Shown: positions 39,131-47,280 of the stretch, piece after piece
Position numbering within the stretch: the stretch's first letter is position 1
How the letters are laid out: every line of letters starts with the position of its first letter
Source of the DNA: Bacillus vallismortis
GTDB taxonomy: Bacteria > Bacillota > Bacilli > Bacillales > Bacillaceae
DNA: 64,000 bases
NCBI RefSeq assembly: GCF_040784915.1
Contig: NZ_CP160797.1
Coordinates: 3,524,137-3,588,136 of the forward strand
Direction: 5' to 3'
The notes under the pieces: generated by a model
The model's database searches: none
Told to the model about the DNA's origin: nothing
What the model saw: the letters and a program-made list of their open reading frames with translations, nothing else
Position numbers and translations under genes: made by a program

Positions 39131-39195
39131 TAAAATGTGTAAAGGGCAAAGTATATTCTTTGGCGTCACCCCTTACATATTTTAGGTCTTTTTTT
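39125..39195 (+). terminator. Conditional terminator in the sacB leader
   Basis: AAGACCTAAAATGTGTAAAGGG pairs in large part with CCCCTTACATATTTTAGGTCTT, followed by TTTTTT, about 90 bases before the sacB start. It terminates in the absence of SacY bound to the RAT. Confidence 0.88.
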
Positions 39196-39283
39196 ATTGT
39201 GCGTAACTGACTTGCCATCTTCAAACAGGAGGGCCGGGAGAAGCAAACCGCTAACACAGTACATAAAAAAGGAGACATGAACG

Positions 39284-40705
39284 ATGAACATCAAAAAGTT
39301 TGCAAAACAAGCGACAGCATTAACCTTTACAACTGCACTGCTGGCAGGAGGCGCGACTCAAGCGTTTGCGAAAGAAACGAACCATAAACCGCATAAGGAA
39401 ACGTACGGCATTACCCATATTACACGCCATGATATGCTGAAAATCCCTGAACAGCAAAAAAATGAAAAATATCAAGTGCCTGAATTCGATCCATCCACAA
39501 TTAAAAATATCTCTTCTGCAAAAGGCCTGGACGTTTGGGACAGCTGGCCATTGCAAAACGCTGACGGCACAGTCGCAAACTATCACGGCTACCACATCGT
39601 CTTTGCATTAGCCGGAGACCCTAAAAATGCGGATGACACATCCATTTACATGTTCTATCAAAAAGTCGGCGAAACGTCTATCGACAGCTGGAAAAACGCG
39701 GGCCGCGTCTTTAAAGACAGCGACAAATTCGATGCAAATGATTCTATCCTGAAAGACCAAACACAAGAATGGTCAGGTTCAGCGACATTCACATCTGACG
39801 GTCACATTCGTTTGTTCTACACTGATTTCTCCGGTAAACATTACGGCAAACAAACCCTGACAACGGCACAGGTTAACGTATCAACGTCAGACAGCTCTCT
39901 GAACATCGACGGTGTAGAGGATTATAAATCAATCTTTGATGGTGACGGCAAAACGTATCAAAATGTACAGCAGTTCATCGATGAAGGCAACTACAGCTCC
40001 GGCGATAACCACACGCTGAGAGATCCTCACTACGTAGAAGATAAAGGCCGCAAATACTTAGTATTTGAAGCGAACACTGGTACTGAAAACGGCTACCAAG
40101 GCGAAGAATCTTTATTTAATAAAGCATACTACGGCAAAAGCACATCATTCTTCCGTCAAGAAAGCAAAAAGCTTCTGCAAAGCGATAAAAAACGCACGGC
40201 TGAATTAGCGAACGGCGCACTCGGCATGATCGAGCTAAACGATGACTACACACTGAAAAAAGTGATGAAACCACTGCTTGCATCTAACACAGTTACAGAT
40301 GAAATTGAACGCGCGAATGTCTTTAAAATGAATGGAAAATGGTACCTATTCACTGACTCCCGCGGATCAAAAATGACAATTGACGGCATTACATCTAATG
40401 ACATTTACATGCTCGGTTATGTTTCTAATTCCTTAACCGGCCCATACAAGCCGCTGAACAAAACAGGCCTTGTGTTAAAAATGGATCTTGATCCTAACGA
40501 TGTGACCTTTACTTATTCACACTTCGCTGTGCCTCAAGCTAAAGGAAACAATGTCGTCATTACAAGCTACATGACAAACAGAGGCTTCTTTGCAGACAAA
40601 AAAGCAACGTTTGCGCCAAGCTTCCTATTAAACATCAAAGGCAAGAAAACATCTGTTGTAAAAGACAGCATCCTTGAACAAGGGCAATTAACAGTTAACA
40701 AATAA
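39284..40705 (+). CDS. sacB: Levansucrase SacB (GH68)
   Basis: 473 residues with a Sec signal peptide (cleavage after AFA, about residue 29). The three GH68 acidic residues are visible: nucleophile in WDSWPL (Asp86), transition-state stabiliser in RDPHY (Asp247), acid/base in DEIERANV (Glu342). It is secreted and makes levan and glucose from sucrose. Strong SD (AAAGGAG). Its downstream partner levB degrades levan. Confidence 0.97.
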   Translation: MNIKKFAKQATALTFTTALLAGGATQAFAKETNHKPHKETYGITHITRHDMLKIPEQQKNEKYQVPEFDPSTIKNISSAKGLDVWDSWPLQNADGTVANYHGYHIVFALAGDPKNADDTSIYMFYQKVGETSIDSWKNAGRVFKDSDKFDANDSILKDQTQEWSGSATFTSDGHIRLFYTDFSGKHYGKQTLTTAQVNVSTSDSSLNIDGVEDYKSIFDGDGKTYQNVQQFIDEGNYSSGDNHTLRDPHYVEDKGRKYLVFEANTGTENGYQGEESLFNKAYYGKSTSFFRQESKKLLQSDKKRTAELANGALGMIELNDDYTLKKVMKPLLASNTVTDEIERANVFKMNGKWYLFTDSRGSKMTIDGITSNDIYMLGYVSNSLTGPYKPLNKTGLVLKMDLDPNDVTFTYSHFAVPQAKGNNVVITSYMTNRGFFADKKATFAPSFLLNIKGKKTSVVKDSILEQGQLTVNK

Positions 40706-40713
40706 AGACGCAA

Positions 40714-40747
40714 AAGAAAATGCCGATATCTTATTGGCATTTTCTTT
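40714..40747 (+). terminator. sacB terminator / attenuator before levB
   Basis: AAAAGAAAATGCC ... GGCATTTTCTTTT followed by ATTTCTT. It probably reduces read-through into levB. Confidence 0.75.
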
Positions 40748-40781
40748 TATTTCTTATCAACATCATAAAGGTGAATCCCAG

Positions 40782-42332
40782 ATGAACTATAAAAAAACAG
40801 GCAAATGGCTAACAGTAATCCTGAGCTTTTTAGGAATATTGCTGTTTATCAACCTATTGCCAAACGAAGAACCTGTCAACAAAACAAAATCAACACAGAA
40901 GCCGGACTACCGGGCGGCCTATCATTTTACGACGCCGGATAAATGGAAAAATGATCCCCAAAAACCGGTCTATTTTGAGGGCAAGTATCATTATTTCTAC
41001 CTTTATAACCGGGATTACCCAAACGGGAACGGCACAGAATGGCGCCATGCCGTATCAGAGGACTTGGTGCACTGGACCGATGAAGGCGTGGCGATCCCGA
41101 AATACACAAACCCAGACGGGGACATTTGGACCGGTTCTGTCGTGCTCGATAAAGAAAACACAGCCGGATTCGGGAGAAACGCGCTCGTCGCAATCGTGAC
41201 CCAGCCTTCAGCCAAAGATAAAAAACAGGAGCAACATTTGTGGTACAGCACAGACAAAGGAAAATCATTTAAGTCCTATAGTGATAATCCCGTTATGCCT
41301 AATCCCGGCACAGACGATTTCAGAGACCCGAAAGTCATATGGGATGACCAGAATAACAAATGGGTCATAGCCATGGCTGAAGGAACAAAAATCGGCTTTT
41401 ATGAATCCGATAATCTAAAGGACTGGCATTACACAAGCGGATTCTTAACGGAGCAGGCGGGAATTGTGGAATGTCCTGACCTCTACATGATGCGGGCAAG
41501 CGATGGAACGACTAAATGGGTTCTCGGCGCGAGCGCGAACGGCAAACCGTGGGGCAAACCAAATACGTACGCCTACTGGACCGGAAGCTTTGACGGAAAA
41601 GAATTTACAGCGGATCAAACCGAAGCCCAATGGCTTGACTACGGCTTTGACTGGTACGGCGGCGTGACGTTCGAAGACGGCAAAAGCACAGATCCATTAG
41701 AAAAGCGGTATGCACTTGCCTGGATGAACAATTGGGATTACGCCAACAACACACCGACAATGAAGAACGGCTTTAACGGCACAGATTCTGTCATACGCGA
41801 ACTCCGGCTGCAGGAGCAGGACGGCACATACAGCCTCGTCTCACAGCCGACCGAAGCTTTGGAGCAGCTGACCGTTTCAACTGACAAAGTAGAGGATCAA
41901 GATGTGAGCGGATCAAAAACACTGTCGATCACTGGTGATACGTACCAGCTTGATATGGATCTTTCTTGGTCAGAGCTAGAGAACGCAGGCGTCAGACTGA
42001 GAGAATCGAAAGACCAAAAACGCCATATTGATGTCGGCATTTTCGCCGAAGACGGCTATGCATATGTCAACAGAGCGGCTACAAATCAGCCTGACAAAAG
42101 CAACACCTATGTTGAAAGCAAGGCTCCCTTCGATGTAAGCAAACAGAAGGCCCATTTGAAAATTCTCGCCGATAAAACAACGATAGAAGTATTTGTCGGC
42201 GACGGGAAAACCGTTTTTTCAAATCAAGTGTTTCCAAAACCCGAAGATAAAGGCATTACCCTTTATTCTGAAGGCGGCACAGCCTTATTTAAAAATATAA
42301 CGGTGAAACACTTCGATACGATTCATGAATAA
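40782..42332 (+). CDS. levB: Endolevanase LevB (GH32)
   Basis: 516 residues from the ATG behind AAGGTG, matching B. subtilis LevB. An N-terminal membrane helix (residues 8-27) may be an uncleaved anchor. GH32 motifs: WKNDPQKP (nucleophile Asp), FRDPKV, and ECPDLY (acid/base Glu). It cleaves levan made by SacB mainly to levanbiose. It is expressed with sacB. Confidence 0.94.
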   Translation: MNYKKTGKWLTVILSFLGILLFINLLPNEEPVNKTKSTQKPDYRAAYHFTTPDKWKNDPQKPVYFEGKYHYFYLYNRDYPNGNGTEWRHAVSEDLVHWTDEGVAIPKYTNPDGDIWTGSVVLDKENTAGFGRNALVAIVTQPSAKDKKQEQHLWYSTDKGKSFKSYSDNPVMPNPGTDDFRDPKVIWDDQNNKWVIAMAEGTKIGFYESDNLKDWHYTSGFLTEQAGIVECPDLYMMRASDGTTKWVLGASANGKPWGKPNTYAYWTGSFDGKEFTADQTEAQWLDYGFDWYGGVTFEDGKSTDPLEKRYALAWMNNWDYANNTPTMKNGFNGTDSVIRELRLQEQDGTYSLVSQPTEALEQLTVSTDKVEDQDVSGSKTLSITGDTYQLDMDLSWSELENAGVRLRESKDQKRHIDVGIFAEDGYAYVNRAATNQPDKSNTYVESKAPFDVSKQKAHLKILADKTTIEVFVGDGKTVFSNQVFPKPEDKGITLYSEGGTALFKNITVKHFDTIHE

Positions 42333-42367
42333 AAAACAGATGCAGCGCAGGCTGCATCTGTTTTTTA
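42331..42367 (+). terminator. sacB-levB operon terminator
   Basis: AAAAAACAGATGCAGC GCAG GCTGCATCTGTTTTTTATT directly after the levB stop. Confidence 0.9.
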
Positions 42368-42438
42368 TTAGAGCGGTATTCTCTGTTGCATATTGGGCAT
42401 TGTAAGGAATATAAGGCTGGTTGCTAAGGAGGAAGCGG

Positions 42439-44001
42439 ATGTCTAAACAAGGAAATTTTCAAAAATCAATGTCGCTGTTTGATCTGATTCTGATTGGGAT
42501 GGGAGCCATCTTTGGATCAGCGTGGCTGTTCGCTGTCAGTAATGTCGCATCTAAAGCGGGACCCTCCGGCGCTTTTTCCTGGATCATCGGCGGAGCCATC
42601 ATTCTGTTAATCGGGCTCGTGTACGCGGAGCTTGGAGCCGCCCTGCCCCGTACCGGAGGCATCATTCGATACCCCGTTTATTCACATGGCCACCTTGTCG
42701 GCTATTTAATTTCATTTGTCACAATCGTCGCTTACACAAGCCTGATTTCGATTGAAGTCACGGCAGTCCGGCAATACGTGGCCTACTGGTTTCCCGGCCT
42801 GACCAAAGAAGGCTCTGATTCACCGACCATTGCCGGCTGGCTCTTACAGTTTGCCTTGCTATGCTTGTTTTTCCTGCTGAATTATTGGAGCGTCAAAACA
42901 TTCGCTAAGGCAAATTTCATCATATCGATTTTTAAATATATTGTACCGATTACCATCATTATCGTGCTGATCTTTCATTTTAACCCGCAGAATTTATCTG
43001 TTGAAGGATTTGCGCCGTTCGGTTTTACAGGTATTCAGGCTGCGATATCGACAGGCGGCGTAATGTTTGCGTATCTTGGCCTGCACCCGATTGTGGCTGT
43101 TGCAGGCGAAGTGCGAAATCCAAAACGCAACATCCCGATCGCTTTAATCGTTTGCATCATTGTTTCCACCATCATTTACACTGTTTTGCAAGTCACCTTT
43201 ATTGGTGCAATTCCGACAGAAACGCTTAAAAATGGCTGGCCCGCAATCGGACGGGAGTTCTCATTGCCGTTTAAAGATATTGCGGTCATGCTCGGTTTAG
43301 GCTGGCTTGCAACGCTTGTCATTTTAGACGCCATTCTGTCTCCGGGAGGAAACGGGAATATTTTTATGAATACGACATCTCGCCTCGTCTACGCCTGGGC
43401 GCGGAACGGCACATTATTTGGCATATTTTCAAAGGTCAATAAAGAAACGGGAACCCCCCGTGCTTCACTCTGGCTTTCATTTGCCTTGTCCATTTTCTGG
43501 ACGCTCCCCTTCCCTTCGTGGAACGCACTCGTCAATGTCTGTTCTGTAGCGCTCATCCTTTCTTATGCGATTGCACCCATTTGTTCAGCAGCGCTGAGGG
43601 TCAATGCGAAGGATTTAAACAGGCCGTTTTATTTAAAAGGGATGGGTATTATCGGGCCGCTTTCCTTTATTTTCACGGCGTTTATCGTTTACTGGTCAGG
43701 ATGGACGACCGTTTCCTGGCTGCTCGGTTCACAGCTCATCATGTTTTTGGTCTATCTCTGTTTCAGCAAATATGCGCCTCAAGAAGATGTCAGTCTGGCC
43801 CAGCAGCTGAAATCAGCGTGGTGGCTTATCGGGTTTTATATCATGATGCTGGTCTTTTCCTACATCGGTTCTTTCGGACATGGTTTAGGCATCATCAGCA
43901 ATCCCGTCGACCTTATTTTGGTCGCCATCGGCTCACTTGCGATTTACTACTGGGCAAAGTATACCGGGCTCCCGAAAGCCGCTATTGATTATGATAAATA
44001 A
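42439..44001 (+). CDS. yveA: YveA, L-aspartate/proton symporter (APC family)
   Basis: 520 residues from the ATG at 42439 behind AAGGAGG. About 12-14 membrane segments of the amino acid-polyamine-organocation superfamily, with the unwound first helix GMGAIFGSAWLF. In B. subtilis this is the main L-aspartate uptake system (AspT/YveA). Monocistronic, ended by the hairpin at its 3' end. Confidence 0.9.
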   Translation: MSKQGNFQKSMSLFDLILIGMGAIFGSAWLFAVSNVASKAGPSGAFSWIIGGAIILLIGLVYAELGAALPRTGGIIRYPVYSHGHLVGYLISFVTIVAYTSLISIEVTAVRQYVAYWFPGLTKEGSDSPTIAGWLLQFALLCLFFLLNYWSVKTFAKANFIISIFKYIVPITIIIVLIFHFNPQNLSVEGFAPFGFTGIQAAISTGGVMFAYLGLHPIVAVAGEVRNPKRNIPIALIVCIIVSTIIYTVLQVTFIGAIPTETLKNGWPAIGREFSLPFKDIAVMLGLGWLATLVILDAILSPGGNGNIFMNTTSRLVYAWARNGTLFGIFSKVNKETGTPRASLWLSFALSIFWTLPFPSWNALVNVCSVALILSYAIAPICSAALRVNAKDLNRPFYLKGMGIIGPLSFIFTAFIVYWSGWTTVSWLLGSQLIMFLVYLCFSKYAPQEDVSLAQQLKSAWWLIGFYIMMLVFSYIGSFGHGLGIISNPVDLILVAIGSLAIYYWAKYTGLPKAAIDYDK

Positions 44002-44033
44002 AGAAGCAAGAGGTTTTCTTGCTTCTTTATTCT
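43998..44033 (+). terminator. yveA terminator
   Basis: AAAGAAGCAAG AGGTTTT CTTGCTTCTTTATT overlapping the stop region of yveA. Confidence 0.85.
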
Positions 44034-44059
44034 TTACAAACGCACATACCCGAGATAAA

Positions 44060-44078
44060 ATGAATGATAGTCAGTCAT
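44060..44078. promoter_or_regulatory. YvdT-type operator upstream of yvdT
   Basis: ATGAATGATAGTCAGTCAT is a near palindrome that recurs inverted upstream of yvdS with two central changes. It lies 18 bases before the yvdT start, covering the expected promoter region. Confidence 0.65.
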
Positions 44079-44095
44079 TACAGGAGGTATTCCTT

Positions 44096-44680
44096 ATGCC
44101 AAAACAAACTTCGGGCAAATATGAAAAAATTCTGCACGCTGCCATTGACGTTATATCTGAAAAAGGTCTCGACAAAGCCTCTATTTCTGATATTGTCAAA
44201 AAGGCCGGCACTGCACAAGGAACGTTCTATTTGTACTTCTCATCTAAAAACGCCCTCATTCCGGCAATTGCAGAAAATCTTCTCACCCTTACGCTGGATC
44301 AAATCAAAGGAAGGCTGCATGGAGACGAGGATTTTTGGACTGTTTTAGACATATTGATTGATGAAACATTTCTCATTACAGAACGCCATAAGGATATTAT
44401 CATCCTCTGTTACTCCGGGCTTGCGATCGACCACTCCATGGAAAAATGGGAGACGATCTATCAGCCTTATTATTTCTGGCTCGAAAAAATCATTCATAAG
44501 GCGATTGAAAGCCGCGAGGTAACTGAAGAAATCAATGCAAAATGGACGGCCAAAACGATTATTAACTTGGTCGAGAACACAGCAGAACGATTCTATATCG
44601 GGTTTGAACAAGATGAAAATGTTGAAGTGTATAAAAAAGAAATCTTTACTTTCTTAAAACGAAGCTTAGCTGCAGCGTAA
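44096..44680 (+). CDS. yvdT: YvdT, TetR-family regulator
   Basis: 194 residues from the ATG behind ACAGGAGG; the longer frame runs into yveA. N-terminal TetR helix-turn-helix (ASISDIVKKAGTAQGTFYLY, about residues 27-48) followed by an all-helical ligand domain. It is adjacent to the yvdSR transporter genes and shares a repeated operator-like sequence with them, so it probably represses itself and yvdSR. Confidence 0.88.
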   Translation: MPKQTSGKYEKILHAAIDVISEKGLDKASISDIVKKAGTAQGTFYLYFSSKNALIPAIAENLLTLTLDQIKGRLHGDEDFWTVLDILIDETFLITERHKDIIILCYSGLAIDHSMEKWETIYQPYYFWLEKIIHKAIESREVTEEINAKWTAKTIINLVENTAERFYIGFEQDENVEVYKKEIFTFLKRSLAAA

Positions 44681-44681
44681 A

Positions 44682-44710
44682 AAATGACTGGGTAAAACCG
44701 CTCATTTTTT
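44682..44710 (+). terminator. yvdT terminator
   Basis: AAAAAATGA CTGGGTAAAACCGC TCATTTTTT just after the yvdT stop. The stem is AT-rich but ends in a T run. Confidence 0.55.
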
Positions 44711-44722
44711 AACGCCTCAAAG

Positions 44723-44741
44723 ATGACTGACGTTCATTCAT
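44723..44741. promoter_or_regulatory. YvdT-type operator upstream of yvdS
   Basis: ATGACTGACGTTCATTCAT; its reverse complement differs from the site at 44060 at two central positions only. It lies 21 bases before the yvdS start. Confidence 0.65.
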
Positions 44742-44762
44742 AAAAATAGAGAGGTGTTTCAT

Positions 44763-45098
44763 TTGAATTGGGTGCTTGTTTTCATTGCAGGGCTTTTAGA
44801 AGTTGTTTGGGCCTCTTCCCTCAAACATGCCGATTCGCTTTTGGATTGGATCATTATTTTTATTTTGATCGCGGTCAGCTTTATCCTGTTAATCCGATCT
44901 TACCAAAAAATCCCGATGGCCGCGGCGTACACTGTATTTGTCGGAATCGGAACCGTCGGAACATATATCACCGGAATTGTTTTGGGCGAATCCTTCTCAG
45001 CAGCCCAAATGTTCTTTTTAGCTTTATTGCTGGCCGGCATTTTAGGAATGAAGCTATTCACGAAAGAAAGCAAAACGCAGTCGGGAGGTGACTCGTAA
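44763..45098 (+). CDS. yvdS: YvdS, small multidrug resistance (SMR) subunit
   Basis: 111 residues from a TTG six bases after GAGAGGTG; a GTG three codons upstream is part of that SD. Four membrane helices with the conserved membrane-embedded Glu in GLLEVVWASSLK (near residue 14). It pairs with YvdR: two adjacent SMR genes usually form a heterodimeric efflux or guanidinium-type exporter. Stop and next start overlap by 1 base. Confidence 0.87.
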   Translation: MNWVLVFIAGLLEVVWASSLKHADSLLDWIIIFILIAVSFILLIRSYQKIPMAAAYTVFVGIGTVGTYITGIVLGESFSAAQMFFLALLLAGILGMKLFTKESKTQSGGDS

Positions 45099-45418
45099 TG
45101 GCATGGTTTTTATTAGTGATTGCCGGCATAGAAGAAATTATAGCTGCCGTTGCCATGAAATATGTAGACGGAACAAGAAAAAAATGGCCGATTATTGTGA
45201 TGACTGTTGGATTTGGCTTATCCTTTTACTGCCTTTCACAAGCGATGCTGATCCTGCCTGCCGGAGTCGCTTATGCCGTCTGGACCGGCATTGGCAGCAT
45301 TGGCGTTTCGGCGGTTGGCTTTGTCTGGTTTAAGGAGCGGTTTCAGCTTTCACAAGTGATTTCTCTTTGCCTTATCCTCGCTGGCGTCATCGGCCTGCGT
45401 CTTACGGCTTCATCATAA
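45098..45418 (+). CDS. yvdR: YvdR, small multidrug resistance (SMR) subunit
   Basis: 106 residues, four membrane helices, with the conserved Glu in IAGIEEIIAAVAMK (near residue 13) and the family motif AYAVWTGIGSIG (near 60). Partner of YvdS; translationally coupled. The substrate of the pair is not known. Confidence 0.88.
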   Translation: MAWFLLVIAGIEEIIAAVAMKYVDGTRKKWPIIVMTVGFGLSFYCLSQAMLILPAGVAYAVWTGIGSIGVSAVGFVWFKERFQLSQVISLCLILAGVIGLRLTASS

Positions 45419-45421
45419 GAT

Positions 45422-45449
45422 AAGGGCACATACAGCTGTATATGCCCTT
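45422..45449. terminator. Hairpin between convergent yvdR and yvdQ
   Basis: AAGGGCA C ATACAGCTGTAT A TGCCCTT forms a 14-bp stem arm with one mismatch, centred between the two convergent stop codons. It lacks a T run, so it may be a Rho-assisted or RNA-stabilising end. Confidence 0.5.
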
Positions 45450-45453
45450 GCCA

Positions 45454-45969
45454 TTAGGCTTCGTCTTGATGGTTGTGAAGATGAAGCGGCGGCGGGATGA
45501 GCCAGCCTTTGTTTTTTAGCAGCCTTAAGTATTTTGCTCCCATTGCCGCTTTCGATAAATGGAATTGCCCAAACATCATGGCAATATCCTCACGTATTGA
45601 CTCACCCATAATTTTGCTGCATGCCATAAGGCCTGCAGCATTTTGCGCTGCCGCAGAGACCGCCACATCCGGATCGAGAAACCGCGCCCCCGTCGGAATA
45701 TCTTTAAGATCCGCTGCCGGCGGTTCAGGAGAAGCCGGCGGGAGCGCCACACCGTTTTCCTTCAGGATGTTGCTGACTTGTTTCATTTCATCCTGGCACT
45801 TCTCAATGGCCTCATGAAGCAGCTTTTTCAAATCGTCATCACCGACATGATGCAATAACATCTGGTAATTGCCGACCATTTTATTGCCTGCCATTACATA
45901 ACTCCACAAGCTGAAAACCTCACCGTAATGCATCGGTTCCTCTTGCGGATTTCCGCTTAAAATACCCAA
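45454..45969 (-). CDS. yvdQ: YvdQ, DUF3231 family protein
   Basis: 171 residues from a TTG six bases after AAGGAGG; the resulting N-terminus MGILSGNPQEEPMHYGEVFSL is the usual start of DUF3231 proteins. A longer frame extends back through the tRNA-derived repeat and is an artefact. Ferritin-like all-helical family; function unknown. It lies directly beside the left boundary of the tRNA-Arg island. Confidence 0.85.
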   Translation of the reverse strand: MGILSGNPQEEPMHYGEVFSLWSYVMAGNKMVGNYQMLLHHVGDDDLKKLLHEAIEKCQDEMKQVSNILKENGVALPPASPEPPAADLKDIPTGARFLDPDVAVSAAAQNAAGLMACSKIMGESIREDIAMMFGQFHLSKAAMGAKYLRLLKNKGWLIPPPLHLHNHQDEA

Positions 45970-46064
45970 TTTCATCCTCCTTGTAAATTCAATATCGCAC
46001 ATTTCATAAAGTGCCCGGCAGGAGGAAAATTTATGTTCCGATGAGAAAAGATTTTTAACATAAA

Positions 46065-46171
46065 ACAAAAAAGACAAGAGCGGCAAAGTGCCAAACCCTT
46101 GTCTTTCCTGTTGTTCTATTGGACGCGCTCGGAGGGATTCGAACCCCCGACAGACGTGGTACCGGAAACCA
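46065..46171. repeat. Left 107-bp direct repeat (att site, partial tRNA-Arg plus terminator)
   Basis: By eye identical to 51658-51764. It contains the last 48 bases of tRNA-Arg (46124-46171, as a minus-strand 3' half) and the tRNA terminator hairpin. With the right copy it frames a 5.6-kb segment, the classic footprint of integration into a tRNA gene. Confidence 0.9.
46067..46106 (-). terminator. Duplicated tRNA-Arg terminator, now downstream of the island operon
   Basis: AAGACAAG ... GGCAAAGTGCC ... CTTGTCTT with a T run on the minus strand. It is the duplicate of the tRNA terminator at 51660-51699 and is the first terminator met by transcription of the toxin-like operon. Confidence 0.75.
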
Positions 46172-46190
46172 TTAAAAAGCTTCATAAATA

Positions 46191-47276
46191 TTATAATTTC
46201 CCCTTTAAATCAGCTATTAATTGTTTTCGAAATAAGGGGTCGTTAGTTATCTTTTGAAGAAATGACTGGTAAACATGATCAATCCATAACATATCTAAAC
46301 GAGTCATGTCCTCAATAAAAAAGGCCAATGAGATGGAATCTGACGCAGTTTCTTTAAAAATAGCCGACGTCATAACAAACAAGGTAGAGCCTCCTTTATA
46401 CCAAATACGGTTTTCAGCTTGAGGGTTCGGCGGCCCTGTTATCTCATCTAATATTCCTTTTTCCACTTCACTTAAAAGGTCCCCAGTCCCCAGACGGTAC
46501 ATTAATCTGGCGTAGTTTTCGCTGGATGAAGATGGAAGTTTCCTCGTGAACTCCCTTTGTATGTCAATATGATTAGCAGAAGAAAGTGAGGATATTAACG
46601 GAGCAGCTTTACCATGCACAAGGGCATCGAAAGTTTCCCCTGAAATATCCATGAAATATTTTTGCTTCATCTCTTTCATATAACCAGAGATTTCTTTCGT
46701 TTTTTTATTTTCATATTTTTTCAGATAAGGAGCGACTAACATTGATGAGTTTATAGAAAAAACAGGTGTGTGATTATCAGGCAAATATTTATCAATTATT
46801 TTTTGGATATTGTCTTTTCCGACCCTTAAGTAAATATAATCGGTACATGCATTTGAACTGTATCTCATCATACCAATGAGTACTTCTTTCATCGTCACAG
46901 TTTGACCAATATTCTCTTTGCTCTTCCAATTATCGTGTGCTCCTCCGTCAGTATTCGGAATATAAAATTTATCTATTTCAATGATACTGGCAGTATCATT
47001 GAAACTTATCTGATTTTTTCTGGCCTCATGCACAAATGCTAGCAAAAAAAGGATTTTCACTGTGCTGGCTAAGGGAAACATCTTACTTCCATTATGATTT
47101 AAAAGGATTTGATCATTCTGTATAATAGTGAGCGAAAAGCGTTCAGGATGAGAAAACATAAAACGTGTCAAATCCTCAACCGTTCTATTTCGATCCCTTC
47201 TTTTCAAAAATGCCGCTAAACCAAAAAAACCGAATATAAAAACAGCTACTATCAATATTAAAACAATGAGGAACAA
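46191..47276 (-). CDS. Membrane-anchored serine hydrolase, class A beta-lactamase fold
   Basis: 361 residues from a TTG 4 bases after the preceding stop, 7 bases behind GAAAGGGG; ATG codons further up lie inside the upstream gene and lack an SD. An N-terminal membrane helix (residues 2-24) is followed by a penicillin-recognising-enzyme domain: S71-T-V-K74, S140-S-N142 in place of SDN, and K294-G-G. A catalytic Glu equivalent to class A Glu166 is not obvious, so it may be a peptidase or esterase rather than a drug-hydrolysing enzyme. It faces the outside. Role in the operon unknown: peptide processing or immunity are possible. Confidence 0.8.
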   Translation of the reverse strand: MFLIVLILIVAVFIFGFFGLAAFLKRRDRNRTVEDLTRFMFSHPERFSLTIIQNDQILLNHNGSKMFPLASTVKILFLLAFVHEARKNQISFNDTASIIEIDKFYIPNTDGGAHDNWKSKENIGQTVTMKEVLIGMMRYSSNACTDYIYLRVGKDNIQKIIDKYLPDNHTPVFSINSSMLVAPYLKKYENKKTKEISGYMKEMKQKYFMDISGETFDALVHGKAAPLISSLSSANHIDIQREFTRKLPSSSSENYARLMYRLGTGDLLSEVEKGILDEITGPPNPQAENRIWYKGGSTLFVMTSAIFKETASDSISLAFFIEDMTRLDMLWIDHVYQSFLQKITNDPLFRKQLIADLKGKL

Positions 47277-47280
47277 ACTA

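Noticed and set aside
39125-39195. sacB leader hairpin as a metabolite riboswitch
   Set aside because: It matches the known protein-controlled RAT/terminator; no ligand-binding RNA fold is apparent.
45970-46185. Extension of the yvdQ frame upstream through the left repeat
   Set aside because: The strong SD and TTG at 45969 give the family N-terminus; the extension translates a terminator and tRNA fragment.
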